From: Neorhizobium sp. NCHU2750 | GTDB lineage: Bacteria; Pseudomonadota; Alphaproteobacteria; Rhizobiales; Rhizobiaceae | Direction of reading: 5' to 3' | Assembly: GCF_003597675.1 (NCBI RefSeq) | Contig: NZ_CP030827.1 | Location: 434,001-498,000 of the forward strand | DNA: 64,000 nt | Shown: in pieces, positions 53,976-62,760 of the stretch | How the letters are laid out: each line of letters begins with the position of its first letter | Numbering within the stretch: the first letter of the stretch is position 1 | The notes under the pieces: model-generated | The model's database searches: none | Told to the model about the DNA's origin: nothing | The model's input: the letters and a program-made list of their open reading frames with translations, nothing else | Program-made: the position numbers and the translations under genes

Positions 53976-54446
53976 TCACTTCAGCCGCAAGGGTACAGCA
54001 TCGAATTTGTTCGCGCTATCTGCGCCGGTCTCTACCGCACCCGTCCGGGCGGTGAGGTCGATCGGGTCCTGCTGCTGGCTGGCAAGCTGCACTTCCGTCT
54101 GCACATGCTTGCCCTTGCCGATCTCGATCACGGCCTGCAACTGGTCGACGGTCATCCAGTCGGGAACCTTGCTGATATAGACGACCGGAGAACCGCCCAT
54201 CAGCCGGTCCGTGCGCACGATCTTCTTTTCGCCGTCGATATCGACCACCGAGACGGATTGCACGCCGCCACGCAATGTCGGGACCTTGTAGCTCGCCTGC
54301 TCCTTCACAAGCGGCGGGCAGCTTTCACAGCTCTTCGTCACGAGGCTGCTGCTGGCTCCCTCCGGCTTGGTGACCAGCGGCGTGACCGATTGCGCCTGGG
54401 CAGTGCCGGCGGCGAGCACGAAGACGGTGATGGCCAGATGACGCAT
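53976..54446 (-). CDS. Exported hypothetical protein
   Basis: A 156-residue protein with a signal peptide (MRHLAITVFVLAAGTAQAQ, cleavage after AQA). The mature part has a CESC motif (TKSCESCPPLVKEQASYKVP) and an acidic/beta-rich stretch (GVQSVSVVDIDGEKKIVRTDRLMGGSPVVYISK). I do not recognise a family. Likely periplasmic; it lies between the chemoreceptor and purD on the same strand. Confidence 0.7.
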   Translation of the reverse strand: MRHLAITVFVLAAGTAQAQSVTPLVTKPEGASSSLVTKSCESCPPLVKEQASYKVPTLRGGVQSVSVVDIDGEKKIVRTDRLMGGSPVVYISKVPDWMTVDQLQAVIEIGKGKHVQTEVQLASQQQDPIDLTARTGAVETGADSANKFDAVPLRLK

Positions 54447-54578
54447 GGTGCAGATCCTCTCTTTGCACCATGTGTAGCGGCTAGTGGTTGCGATCCCGTC
54501 AGGAGAATCGGTAAATAACGGCTTAAACTGTAACGATCGGCTGCAGCGGCAATGCTGCCTGCAGCCAAGCGGCCGATA

Positions 54579-55850
54579 TCAGGGCTTTTCGCGCGCAGCC
54601 GCACGCCAGCCGATATCCCGGCGGCAGAAGCCGTTGTCCCAGGAAATGCCTTCGACCAGCGAATAGGCACCGGCCTGCGCGTCGCGCACGCTGGTGCCGG
54701 TGGCCGTCACGTTCAGCACCCGGCCGCCGGTCGCAACCAGCTGTCCATCCTTCGTCGCCGTGCCGGCATGGAAGATCTTCTCGCCCTTGCCGGTGGCGGG
54801 GAGTGCCGCGATCGGCGTGTTCTTGTCATAGAAAGCGGGATAGCCCTTAGAGGCCATCACCACGGTCAGCGCCACCTCGTCGCGCCATTCTGCCGAAACC
54901 TGGTCGAGCGTGCCGGTTGCCGCCGCATAGAGGATCTCCAGAAGATCGCTCTTCAACCGCATCATCAGCACCTGGCATTCAGGATCGCCGAAGCGCACGT
55001 TGTACTCGATGAGTTCCGGGCCCTTCTGGGTGATCATCAGGCCGGCGAAGAACACGCCGGTAAACGGATAGCCGCTTTCCGCCATGCCGCGGATCGTCGG
55101 CTCGATGATTTCCTTCATCGTCCGCTCGACCATCTCGGGCGTCATCACGGGAGCCGGCGAATAGGCGCCCATGCCGCCGGTATTCGGGCCGGTATCGCCG
55201 TCACCGACGCGCTTGTGGTCCTGCGCCGTCGCAAGTGCCAGCGCCGTCTTGCCGTCGGACAGGCAGAAGAAGCTTGCCTCCTCACCGTCGAGATAGGCCT
55301 CGACCACGACTTCCGCGCCGGCTGCCCCGAACGCTCCGTCGAAGCAGTCGTCGATGGCCGACAGTGCCTCTTCCACCGTCATCGCGACGGTTACGCCCTT
55401 GCCGGCGGCAAGCCCGTCCGCCTTGACGACGATCGGCGCGCCCTGTTCGATTACATAGGCCTTGGCGGGCTCCGCTTCGGTAAAGCGGCGATAGGCGCCG
55501 GTCGGAATATTGTAGCGGGCGCAGATATCCTTGGTGAAACCCTTGGAGCCTTCGAGCTGGGCTGCGGCGGCCGATGGGCCGAAGACGACGATATCCTTGG
55601 CGCGCAGCACGTCGGCAATGCCGGCGACCAGCGGGCCTTCCGGGCCGACCACGACGAAATCGATGCCCTTATCCAGGCAGAATGCGGCAACCGTCGAGTG
55701 ATCCTCGACATCGAGGGATACGATCTCGGCGTTTTCCGCGATGCCGGGATTGCCGGGAGCGGCATAAAGGGCCGTCAGTTTGGGAGACTGGGCGAGCTTC
55801 CATGCCAATGCATGTTCGCGGCCGCCGGAGCCGATCAGCAGAACCTTCAT
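54579..55850 (-). CDS. purD: Phosphoribosylamine-glycine ligase
   Basis: PurD joins glycine to phosphoribosylamine in the second step of purine synthesis. The 423-residue product begins [21 protein letters not shown] and contains the ATP-grasp features [28 protein letters not shown] and [11 protein letters not shown], then [15 protein letters not shown]. Start ATG 55850 agrees with the family N-terminus; the frame is open to 55862. It is probably monocistronic. Confidence 0.96.
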   Translation of the reverse strand: MKVLLIGSGGREHALAWKLAQSPKLTALYAAPGNPGIAENAEIVSLDVEDHSTVAAFCLDKGIDFVVVGPEGPLVAGIADVLRAKDIVVFGPSAAAAQLEGSKGFTKDICARYNIPTGAYRRFTEAEPAKAYVIEQGAPIVVKADGLAAGKGVTVAMTVEEALSAIDDCFDGAFGAAGAEVVVEAYLDGEEASFFCLSDGKTALALATAQDHKRVGDGDTGPNTGGMGAYSPAPVMTPEMVERTMKEIIEPTIRGMAESGYPFTGVFFAGLMITQKGPELIEYNVRFGDPECQVLMMRLKSDLLEILYAAATGTLDQVSAEWRDEVALTVVMASKGYPAFYDKNTPIAALPATGKGEKIFHAGTATKDGQLVATGGRVLNVTATGTSVRDAQAGAYSLVEGISWDNGFCRRDIGWRAAAREKP

Positions 55851-55993
55851 AACCGCCCTCATGGTTGTTTCACTGGGCGGTTAAGGCCCGTTGCCGCAAA
55901 GGTCAAGGGTTCTGGTCGATATGGCTGTCAAAGCTGTTGGCGGGCGGCCGGCCCTGAACAAGGGGTCGGCGCGGCCATTTTGATGAAAAAGGT

Positions 55994-56194
55994 CTAGAGG
56001 AAAGAGTGTCTGTTGCGGCGCAATGCCAGCGTCGTTTCGAAAATCATCCGGTTCCGGTAGGCGAGAAAAGGAATGGGTTCATCTCTGTGGGTTGCATCTT
56101 TGATCTTTTCGCTCAGGTAGATGATGGCGGCCTCAAGCTCTTCGGAGCCCACCGCATCGTCGCTGGCGAGTTGGATGGCGATTTTTCTGGGCAT
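55994..56194 (-). CDS. Hypothetical small protein
   Basis: A 66-residue protein, MPRKIAIQLASDDAVGSEELEAAIIYLSEKIKDATHRDEPIPFLAYRNRM. The start at 56194 is favoured by GGAGGT six bases upstream, although ATG 56206 is in frame. No family recognised. No membrane segment. It lies between purD and the divergent tex gene. Confidence 0.6.
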   Translation of the reverse strand: MPRKIAIQLASDDAVGSEELEAAIIYLSEKIKDATHRDEPIPFLAYRNRMIFETTLALRRNRHSFL

Positions 56195-56432
56195 ACATAC
56201 CTCCATGCGTGCCGCATCATGCGGCGGGGCTAACTATAGGGAGGGGGCTGAATGCGAGAAGATGTCACGTCTTTATCCACCGAAGCACGGTTATCGCTTG
56301 CTGAACGGCGTGCTGTTCTGGCACAGCCTGTGTATCATCCTGTGAGCGATGCGGAGCCGGTGTTGTCTTGCCGCAAAGTTTGACTATGGTCGCGCCTCCG
56401 ATTTTGACCCGCCCGATTGAGACGAGGACGCT

Positions 56433-58745
56433 ATGGCCGCCGATATCCAGAAGCTTGCAGTTGCGATTGCCGCCGAGATCAACGCGCGGCCGGATCAGGC
56501 CAAGGCTGCCATCGGCCTCCTGGATGAAGGCGCGACCGTACCCTTCATCGCGCGCTATAGAAAGGAAGTGACCGGCGGCCTCGACGATACCCAGTTGCGA
56601 AACCTCGCCGAACGCCTCGTATACCTGCGCGAGCTGGAAGCCCGCCGTGTCTCGATCGTCGACAGCATCAATACCCAGGGCAAGATGACCGACGAACTGG
56701 CGGCCAAGCTTGCCGGCGCCGCCACCAAGGCCGAACTGGAAGATCTCTATCTGCCTTACAAGCCGAAGCGCCGTACCCGCGCCGAGATTGCCCGCGAACG
56801 CGGCCTCGGTCCGCTCGCCGAAGCGATCTGGGCCGACCGCGCGGCTGATCCGGCAAAGCTTGCGGAAGCCTATGTGCAGGGCGAGGTCACTGACGTGAAG
56901 ACGGCGCTCGATGGAGCGCGTGACATCGTTGCCGAGACCATTGCCGAAAATGCCGATCTTCTCGGCCGCCTGCGCCAGCATATGCGCGATGGCGCCGTAC
57001 TGCGTGCCAAGGTGGTCGACGGCAAGCAGGAGGCCGGCGCCAAGTTCGCCGACTATTTCGATCATTTCGAACGCTGGGCGACCGTTCCCGGACACCGCGC
57101 GCTCGCCATGCTGCGCGGCTGGAACGAGGAAATGCTGACGCTGACGATCGATGTGGACGCCGACGACACCTCGCCGGTCAAGCCGGCCCAGCGCATCATC
57201 GCCGCTGCATTCGACATAAGGGACAGGGGAGCGGCCGACCGCTGGCTGATGGAGGTTGCCGGCTGGACCTGGCGGGTCAAGCTTTCCGTCTCCCTGTCGC
57301 TCGATCTGATGCGGGAAATGCGCGAGCGCTCCGAAGAGGACGCGATCCACGTCTTTGCCCGCAATCTCAAGGATCTGCTTTTGGCCGCACCCGCCGGCTC
57401 CCGTTCGACCATGGGCCTCGATCCCGGTATCCGCACCGGAGTCAAGGTGGCGGTCGTCGATGCCACTGGCAAGCTGATCGACACCTCGACCGTTTATCCC
57501 TTCCCGCCGAAAAACGACCTGCGCGGCACTCAGGCCGAACTCGCCGCGTTGATCCGCAAGCACAATGTAGAGCTGATCGCCATCGGCAACGGCACCGGTA
57601 GCCGTGAGACGGAAAAGCTGGTGGCCGACATGCTGGCGTCGCTGCCGGGCAGCAAGCCGACCAAGGTCATCGTTTCGGAAGCCGGCGCTTCCGTCTATTC
57701 GGCCTCGGAAACCGCCGCTGCCGAATTTCCCGGCCTCGACGTGTCGCTGCGCGGTGCCGTCTCCATCGCCCGCCGCCTGCAGGATCCGCTCGCCGAACTC
57801 GTCAAGATCGAGCCCAAGGCGATCGGCGTCGGCCAGTACCAGCACGATGTCGATCAGGGCAAGCTCGCCCGCTCGCTCGATGCCGTGGTCGAGGATGCGG
57901 TGAATGCCGTCGGCGTCGATCTCAACATGGCGTCCGCGCCGCTTCTTTCCCGCGTCTCGGGCCTCAGCAAGTCGATAGCGGAAGCCATCGTTGCCCATCG
58001 CGATGCCAATGGCGCGTTTGAGAGCCGCAAGGATCTTTTGAAGGTCGCCCGCCTCGGCAACCGCACCTTCGAACAGGCGGCAGGCTTCCTGCGCATTCCA
58101 AACGGCAAGGAACCGCTGGACGCTTCGTCGGTCCACCCGGAAGCCTATGGCGTGGCCAAGAAGATCGTTGCCGCCTGCGGCCGCGATTTGCGTGCCCTGA
58201 TGGGCGACAGCGCTGCGCTGAAGGCGGTCGATCCGCGCCAGTTCATCGACGCGCAATTCGGCCTTCCGACTGTCAAGGACATCATAGCCGAACTGGAAAA
58301 GCCCGGCCGCGACCCGCGCCCGAGCTTCAAGACCGCAACCTTTGCGGAAGGTATCGACGAGATCTCCGACCTGAAGCCCGGCATGCTGCTGGAAGGCACC
58401 GTGACAAACGTCGCCGCCTTCGGCGCCTTCGTCGATATCGGTGTCCACCAGGACGGCCTCGTCCATGTCTCCCAACTTGCCGACAAGTTCGTCAAGGACC
58501 CGCATGAAGTGGTCAAGGCGGGCGACGTCGTAAAGGTCCGCGTGGTCGAAGTCGACGTCAAGAGAAAGCGAATCGGATTGACGATGCGCAAGGACGGGGG
58601 CGGAAATGATGCTAGAACTGCGTCTGATACCCGTGGAGCGGCCCGCAACGACCGCCCCGCCAATCAAAAATTTATGAAGACCGAAAAACCATCATCTCAG
58701 GGTGCTTTCGGTGCGGCGCTCGCGGAAGCTTTAAAAAAGCGATAG
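56433..58745 (+). CDS. tex: Tex family RNA-binding protein
   Basis: A 770-residue Tex/YhgF protein (transcription accessory protein). The N-terminal helix-turn-helix part is followed by the YqgF-like fold ([25 protein letters not shown]), two helix-hairpin-helix units ([28 protein letters not shown] and [17 protein letters not shown]) and a C-terminal S1 domain ([36 protein letters not shown]). Length and order are normal. It binds RNA or DNA and influences transcription. Confidence 0.94.
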   Translation: MAADIQKLAVAIAAEINARPDQAKAAIGLLDEGATVPFIARYRKEVTGGLDDTQLRNLAERLVYLRELEARRVSIVDSINTQGKMTDELAAKLAGAATKAELEDLYLPYKPKRRTRAEIARERGLGPLAEAIWADRAADPAKLAEAYVQGEVTDVKTALDGARDIVAETIAENADLLGRLRQHMRDGAVLRAKVVDGKQEAGAKFADYFDHFERWATVPGHRALAMLRGWNEEMLTLTIDVDADDTSPVKPAQRIIAAAFDIRDRGAADRWLMEVAGWTWRVKLSVSLSLDLMREMRERSEEDAIHVFARNLKDLLLAAPAGSRSTMGLDPGIRTGVKVAVVDATGKLIDTSTVYPFPPKNDLRGTQAELAALIRKHNVELIAIGNGTGSRETEKLVADMLASLPGSKPTKVIVSEAGASVYSASETAAAEFPGLDVSLRGAVSIARRLQDPLAELVKIEPKAIGVGQYQHDVDQGKLARSLDAVVEDAVNAVGVDLNMASAPLLSRVSGLSKSIAEAIVAHRDANGAFESRKDLLKVARLGNRTFEQAAGFLRIPNGKEPLDASSVHPEAYGVAKKIVAACGRDLRALMGDSAALKAVDPRQFIDAQFGLPTVKDIIAELEKPGRDPRPSFKTATFAEGIDEISDLKPGMLLEGTVTNVAAFGAFVDIGVHQDGLVHVSQLADKFVKDPHEVVKAGDVVKVRVVEVDVKRKRIGLTMRKDGGGNDARTASDTRGAARNDRPANQKFMKTEKPSSQGAFGAALAEALKKR

Positions 58746-58916
58746 ATTTAGAGAGGCATCTCATCTCTGCTACTTTTAGCTGTGATCCGTCAGGCATCTG
58801 TTTGACGGCGTGCCGTTTTATGTCATTTTCATGTCTTGAATATGCTTGCAGTCCGGCAATTTGGCGTTAGATTTCGCAAATTAGTAAGTCAGCCTTAGTA
58901 TCTCGGAGGTGAGTCA

Positions 58917-60173
58917 GTGGCCTCGTCCCTTCACAATCTTCTCAGCAAAATCATCAAGACCGGAACCCTGACCGTGCGTGGCACGGGCGGCGAACAGCGC
59001 TATGGCGGCGGGGGAGGGCGTACCGTTTCGATCCGCTTCACCGAAGAAGCCGCGGAACGCGAACTGGTGGCCGACCCGCAGCTCAAGCTCGGCGAACTCT
59101 ATATGGACGGGCGCCTGCTCGTCGAGCAGGGCGACATTTACGAACTGCTCGCGCTGATCAAGGACAATACGCTCTCCGAAGGGCTCACCTTCGGCATGAT
59201 CGTCCGCGGCATCGGCCGCATGATCGAATCGCAGTTTCGCAACCGCGTCCCGATCAACCACAACCGCAAGAACGTTTCTCACCATTACGATCTCGATGAG
59301 AAGCTCTTCTCGCTCTTCCTCGATGAGGACTGGCAGTATTCCTGTGCCTATTTCAATCCGCCCGGCATTTCGCTGGACGAGGCCCAGATCGCCAAGAAGC
59401 GCCATATCGTGGCGAAACTTCTGGCCGAACCTGGCCAGAAGGCACTGGAAATCGGCTCCGGCTGGGGCGGCATGGCCATGTACCTGTCGGAAAGCTGTGG
59501 CGTCGACGTTACCGGCATCACGCTGTCGACCGAACAGCTGAAGATCTCCCGCGAGCGCGCCGCAAAGCGTGGCCTTGCCAACAGCGTCCGCTTCGAACTG
59601 CAGGATTATTACTACCTGCCGGCAACCAAGAGCTATGACCGCATCGTCTCCGTCGGCATGTTCGAACATGTCGGCCGGCTGAACTACAACAAGTTCTTCG
59701 GCAAGGTGAACGACGTGCTCGCCGATGACGGCGTCATGCTGCTCCATTCGATCGGCCAGCCCTATCCGGCGATCTACAACAATCCCTGGATCGAAAAATA
59801 CATCTTCCCGGGCGGCTACATCCCGTCGCTGCAGGAAGTCATGCCGGCAATCGAGAAGGCGGGCCTGCTCGTCTCCGATATCGAGATCCTGCCGATGCAC
59901 TATGCCTATACGCTGCGCCACTGGCGCGAGCGCTTCATGGCAAACAAGGAAAAGGCCAGGGCCCTCTATGACGAGCGTTTCGTCCGGATGTGGGAATTCT
60001 ACCTCGCCGGTTCCGAAATGGCCTTCACCCACGAAGCCTTCCACATCTTCCAGATCCAGATCGTCAAGAAGCGTCAGGCCGTGCCGGACAATCGCGACTA
60101 CATCTACGAAAAGGAAGCCGAGCTTCGCGCCTTCGAACAAAGCCGCCTGCCGCTCGACAAGATCGCGGTGTAA
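58917..60173 (+). CDS. cfa: Cyclopropane-fatty-acyl-phospholipid synthase
   Basis: A 418-residue SAM-dependent enzyme that adds a methylene bridge to unsaturated membrane fatty acids. It has YDLDEKLFSLFLDEDWQYSCAYF, the SAM loop ALEIGSGWGGMAMYLSESCGVDVTGITLSTEQ, FEHVGRLNYNKFF and the C-terminal ALYDERFVRMWEFYLAGSEMAF. GTG 58917 follows GGAGG six bases upstream. Rhizobia use cyclopropanation under acid or phosphate stress. Confidence 0.93.
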   Translation: MASSLHNLLSKIIKTGTLTVRGTGGEQRYGGGGGRTVSIRFTEEAAERELVADPQLKLGELYMDGRLLVEQGDIYELLALIKDNTLSEGLTFGMIVRGIGRMIESQFRNRVPINHNRKNVSHHYDLDEKLFSLFLDEDWQYSCAYFNPPGISLDEAQIAKKRHIVAKLLAEPGQKALEIGSGWGGMAMYLSESCGVDVTGITLSTEQLKISRERAAKRGLANSVRFELQDYYYLPATKSYDRIVSVGMFEHVGRLNYNKFFGKVNDVLADDGVMLLHSIGQPYPAIYNNPWIEKYIFPGGYIPSLQEVMPAIEKAGLLVSDIEILPMHYAYTLRHWRERFMANKEKARALYDERFVRMWEFYLAGSEMAFTHEAFHIFQIQIVKKRQAVPDNRDYIYEKEAELRAFEQSRLPLDKIAV

Positions 60174-60204
60174 GGGGGCCTGGCTGTGGCTTGCCCCTCA
60201 CCAA

Positions 60205-60361
60205 CAAAATCTACGACTTAGCTGAAGCTAAGATCGTGATTTTGTATCCTCTCCCGCAAGGGGAGAGGGAGGGCGCCGAGCGAGCCTCCCCGGTTCCTCT
60301 CCCCTTGCGGGAGAGGAAGCAATTTCAACATCTTGGCTGAAGGCCAAGTGTTAGAAATTGC
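60205..60361. repeat. Mosaic repeat: hairpin / palindrome / inverted palindrome / hairpin (RIME-like)
   Basis: Four inverted-repeat units in 157 bp. Hairpin A has arms CAAAATC (60205-60211) and GATTTTG (60238-60244) with CTTAGC/GCTAAG inside. Two 21-bp GC palindromes (60248-60268 and 60296-60316) are exact reverse complements of each other. Hairpin B has arms GCAATTTC (60319-60326) and GAAATTGC (60354-60361). The layout resembles rhizobial intergenic mosaic elements. It may also end cfa transcription. Confidence 0.8.
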
Positions 60362-60427
60362 AGGCGAGGGGCTCTAGGCCTGCCACTGTCTTGACCGCCG
60401 CATTTTCCCGGCGCTAGAACCTCAGCC

Positions 60428-61381
60428 ATGATGACAAACGCTTCCGATCTTGGCGCCCGCGTGGCCGATGCGCCTTCCGACAATTTCGTCTATCGCGTTC
60501 TCCCGCGATCGCTCTGGGGCTATTCCCAGCTCGCCCGCTGGGACCGGCCGATCGGCTGGCAGCTTTTGATGTGGCCGTGCTTCTGGTCGATTGCGCTCGC
60601 TGCCGGTGCCGCCCCGGCCGAACTCGGCCTCACCCTCGGCACGGCGATCTTCTATTTGTTCCTGATGTTCGTCGGTTCGGTCGCCATGCGCGGTGCCGGT
60701 TGCACCTATAACGATCTCGTCGACCAGGATATCGACAATGAAGTGGCGCGCACCCGCTCGCGGCCGTTGCCCTCCGGTCGCGTGTCCCGTTTCGGCGCAA
60801 AGGTCTTCCTGGCGCTGCAATGCCTGGTCGGCCTTCTCGTCCTTATTCAGTTCAACGCCTTCTCGATCGTGCTTGCCATCGCATCGCTCGTTTTCGTCGC
60901 CATCTATCCCTTCGCCAAGCGGTTTACCGACTGGCCGCAGTTTTTCCTCGGCCTTGCCTTTTCCTGGGGCGCGCTGATGGGCTGGGCGGCGATCTTCGGC
61001 GGTTTCTCCTGGGCCGCATTCTGGCTTTACGTCGCCGCCGTCATCTGGACGATCGGTTACGACACGATCTACGCCCATCAGGACAAGGAGGACGACGAAC
61101 TGATCGGCGTCCGGTCGACCGCACTGCTGTTCGGCGACGACACCAAGGCCTGGCTCTGCGGCCTTTATGGTGCGACCCTGCTGTTTCTGCTGTTCTCGTT
61201 CATGGCCGCAGGCGCAGGCTTCTTCGCCTATGTCGGACTGGTGGTTGCCGCCGTCATGCTGGCTTGGCAGATCCTCATGCTGGATATCGACAACCCCGAA
61301 CACTGCCTGAAACTGTTCAAGTTCAACACACGCGTGGGCGCGATCCTCTTTGTCGGCCTGATGCTTTCGGCGATTTTTTAA
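60428..61381 (+). CDS. ubiA: 4-hydroxybenzoate polyprenyltransferase
   Basis: UbiA joins the polyprenyl chain to 4-hydroxybenzoate in ubiquinone synthesis at the inner membrane. The 317-residue product has the first Asp motif NDLVDQDIDNEVARTRSRPLPSG and the second YDTIYAHQDKEDDELIG, with about eight membrane helices. It uses the product of the polyprenyl diphosphate synthase encoded at 37.5 kb. ATG 60431 is an alternative start right after 60428. Confidence 0.95.
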   Translation: MMTNASDLGARVADAPSDNFVYRVLPRSLWGYSQLARWDRPIGWQLLMWPCFWSIALAAGAAPAELGLTLGTAIFYLFLMFVGSVAMRGAGCTYNDLVDQDIDNEVARTRSRPLPSGRVSRFGAKVFLALQCLVGLLVLIQFNAFSIVLAIASLVFVAIYPFAKRFTDWPQFFLGLAFSWGALMGWAAIFGGFSWAAFWLYVAAVIWTIGYDTIYAHQDKEDDELIGVRSTALLFGDDTKAWLCGLYGATLLFLLFSFMAAGAGFFAYVGLVVAAVMLAWQILMLDIDNPEHCLKLFKFNTRVGAILFVGLMLSAIF

Positions 61382-61404
61382 AGCAGCGACGAGAATTTCA
61401 AACG

Positions 61405-61433
61405 GAAAAGCCCGGCTCAAGGCCGGGCTTTTC
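61405..61433. terminator. Bidirectional terminator between ubiA and the DUF6101 gene
   Basis: GAAAAGCCCGGC and GCCGGGCTTTTC arms with a 5-nt loop give a T-run on both strands. It lies between two convergent genes and can serve both. Confidence 0.85.
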
Positions 61434-61462
61434 GTTGCGCCGTTTAAGGATTTGGGGAGACC

Positions 61463-62029
61463 TTAACGGCGGGCGATGATTTCCCGGCCTTCGATCCTCA
61501 TCGCCACACCGAGGCTGCCGGTGGTGCGACGGACGAGGAAGCGGGGACGCCTTGCGGCGAAATAGGAATGGCGGCGGCGCTGCTTGGTGCCGTGGTCGCG
61601 CACGTCGCCGATATGGTTTTCCAGCGGACGCGCCACGCCATCGGCCTCGACCATCAGCATCGGGATGCGGAATGCATCCGACCACGAGCGCCAGTCGGCG
61701 GCGATATCGCAGAGATCATGGGCGACGAGCAGCGGAATGCAGAGATCCGGATCGTCGTGATGGAGTTCGAGCGTCACGGTGACTTCGCCGTCGCCATGGT
61801 CGATTGCACGGGCTGCCACCCCCTTGAAGGCGCGTGCCGGCAGTGCGAAGGACAGCGGCAACCCGCTACCCGGAAGGATCTTGCGCAGCACAGCACCACG
61901 CTCGTCGATGGTGATGGTGACATCTCCTGATGTCTCGCGCAGCGCATAGGAAATCTGCTGCGGAAAACGAGACGGATCGAGCCTCAGTGTCGACCCTGCC
62001 CATTCGGGCTTCAGAACGGTTTTGCTCAT
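61463..62029 (-). CDS. DUF6101 family protein
   Basis: A 188-residue protein of unknown function found in Rhizobiales: MSKTVLKPEWAGSTLRLDPSRFPQQISYALRE, then GVAARAIDHGDGEVTVTLELHHDDPDLCIPLLVAHDLCDIAADWRSW, and a basic C-terminal part (KQRRRHSYFAARRPRFLVRRTTGSL). It is probably cytosolic. An unusually structured leader lies directly upstream (separate entry), suggesting regulation at translation. Confidence 0.8.
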   Translation of the reverse strand: MSKTVLKPEWAGSTLRLDPSRFPQQISYALRETSGDVTITIDERGAVLRKILPGSGLPLSFALPARAFKGVAARAIDHGDGEVTVTLELHHDDPDLCIPLLVAHDLCDIAADWRSWSDAFRIPMLMVEADGVARPLENHIGDVRDHGTKQRRRHSYFAARRPRFLVRRTTGSLGVAMRIEGREIIARR

Positions 62030-62040
62030 CGCTTAATGCT

Positions 62041-62106
62041 ACCCTTGTTTTACCTGAGAGCCGTTTCCGGTTGCCCGTATTCGGTATCTCTGCGGGACTT
62101 TTGTCC
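62041..62106 (-). promoter_or_regulatory. Structured leader resembling a glycine-riboswitch aptamer, upstream of DUF6101 gene
   Basis: On the minus strand, reading 62106 to 62041: hairpin GGAC-AAAA-GTCC; AGAG (62091-62088); CCG-AATA-CGG; linker GCAA; CCG-GAAA-CGG; and CTCTCAGG (62060-62053). AGAG and CTCT close a three-way junction. CTCTCAGG-TAAAA and CCGAA...GGCAA are hallmarks of the glycine aptamer, although the expected CCGAAGG is altered. AAGGG, the likely ribosome site, follows 11 bases before the start, so folding could control translation. Upstream (62107-62364) I see no gene. Confidence 0.45.
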
Positions 62107-62364
62107 TCTGATGGGCTCACAATAGGCGGCGGCCTTGCGAGAACTGCTTAAAAATCGCGGTTAAGGAAAGTTTGCCTCGGTTGATGGTTACCGAATGCCG
62201 CAACCATCGCGGTTTCCGAAGGGTGAACGCCGGACCTCGTTCCGATGCGGAACAGGTTCGCGACGCCTAGCGCGCAATCACGCGGGCGGCCTGTGGATAA
62301 CGGCATTATGGGATTTGGTGCGCCCGATGCGTCAGGCTGATGTCGGGCCGGGCGCAGAACGGCG

Positions 62365-62745
62365 TCAGCCGTCTTCCTTCTGGCCGAGCGGCTGGAAGGC
62401 GGGCTCGATATGGCCGGAAAGCCATTCGAGATCGTCATGGGCGGCCTTCAGCATGGCCTCTTCCATCCGCCGGTAGCGCGACAGCAGTTCCTTGCCGAAT
62501 TCGGTCAGTTCCGCCCCGCCGCCGCTCTTGCCCCCGTGCCGCGTGGCAATCGAGGGCTCGGTAAACATCCGGTTGATCTCGTCGGCCAAGAGCCATGCCC
62601 GCCGGTAGGACATGCCGAAGGAAGCACCCGCCGAGCGGATCGATCCATGCTCGGCGATCTTTTCGAGAAGCTGGGCCTTGCCCGGTCCGAGCCGGGCACC
62701 GATGTCGAAATCGATACGAAATGTCGTGCGGCGGATGCGGCTCAT
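62365..62745 (-). CDS. ModE-like winged-helix regulator (DNA-binding domain only)
   Basis: A 126-residue protein: RIDFDIGARLGPGKAQLLEKIAEHGSIRSAGASFGMSYRRAWLLADEINRMF matches the N-terminal domain of ModE, with ATRHGGKSGGGAELTEFGKELLSRYRRME as the wing and dimer helix. The molybdate-binding TOBE domains are absent, so it cannot sense molybdate the usual way. Such short forms are frequent in rhizobia. It follows the FAD-linked oxidase gene in the same direction. Confidence 0.85.
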   Translation of the reverse strand: MSRIRRTTFRIDFDIGARLGPGKAQLLEKIAEHGSIRSAGASFGMSYRRAWLLADEINRMFTEPSIATRHGGKSGGGAELTEFGKELLSRYRRMEEAMLKAAHDDLEWLSGHIEPAFQPLGQKEDG

Positions 62746-62760
62746 CTTGGCCCTTGCCCC

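Noticed and set aside
56265..58667. An 800-codon open frame on the minus strand
   Set aside because: It is the antisense of tex. The plus-strand protein has full Tex domains, while the minus-strand translation shows only low-complexity Asp/Gly/Ala/Val-rich sequence typical of mirror frames in GC-rich genes.
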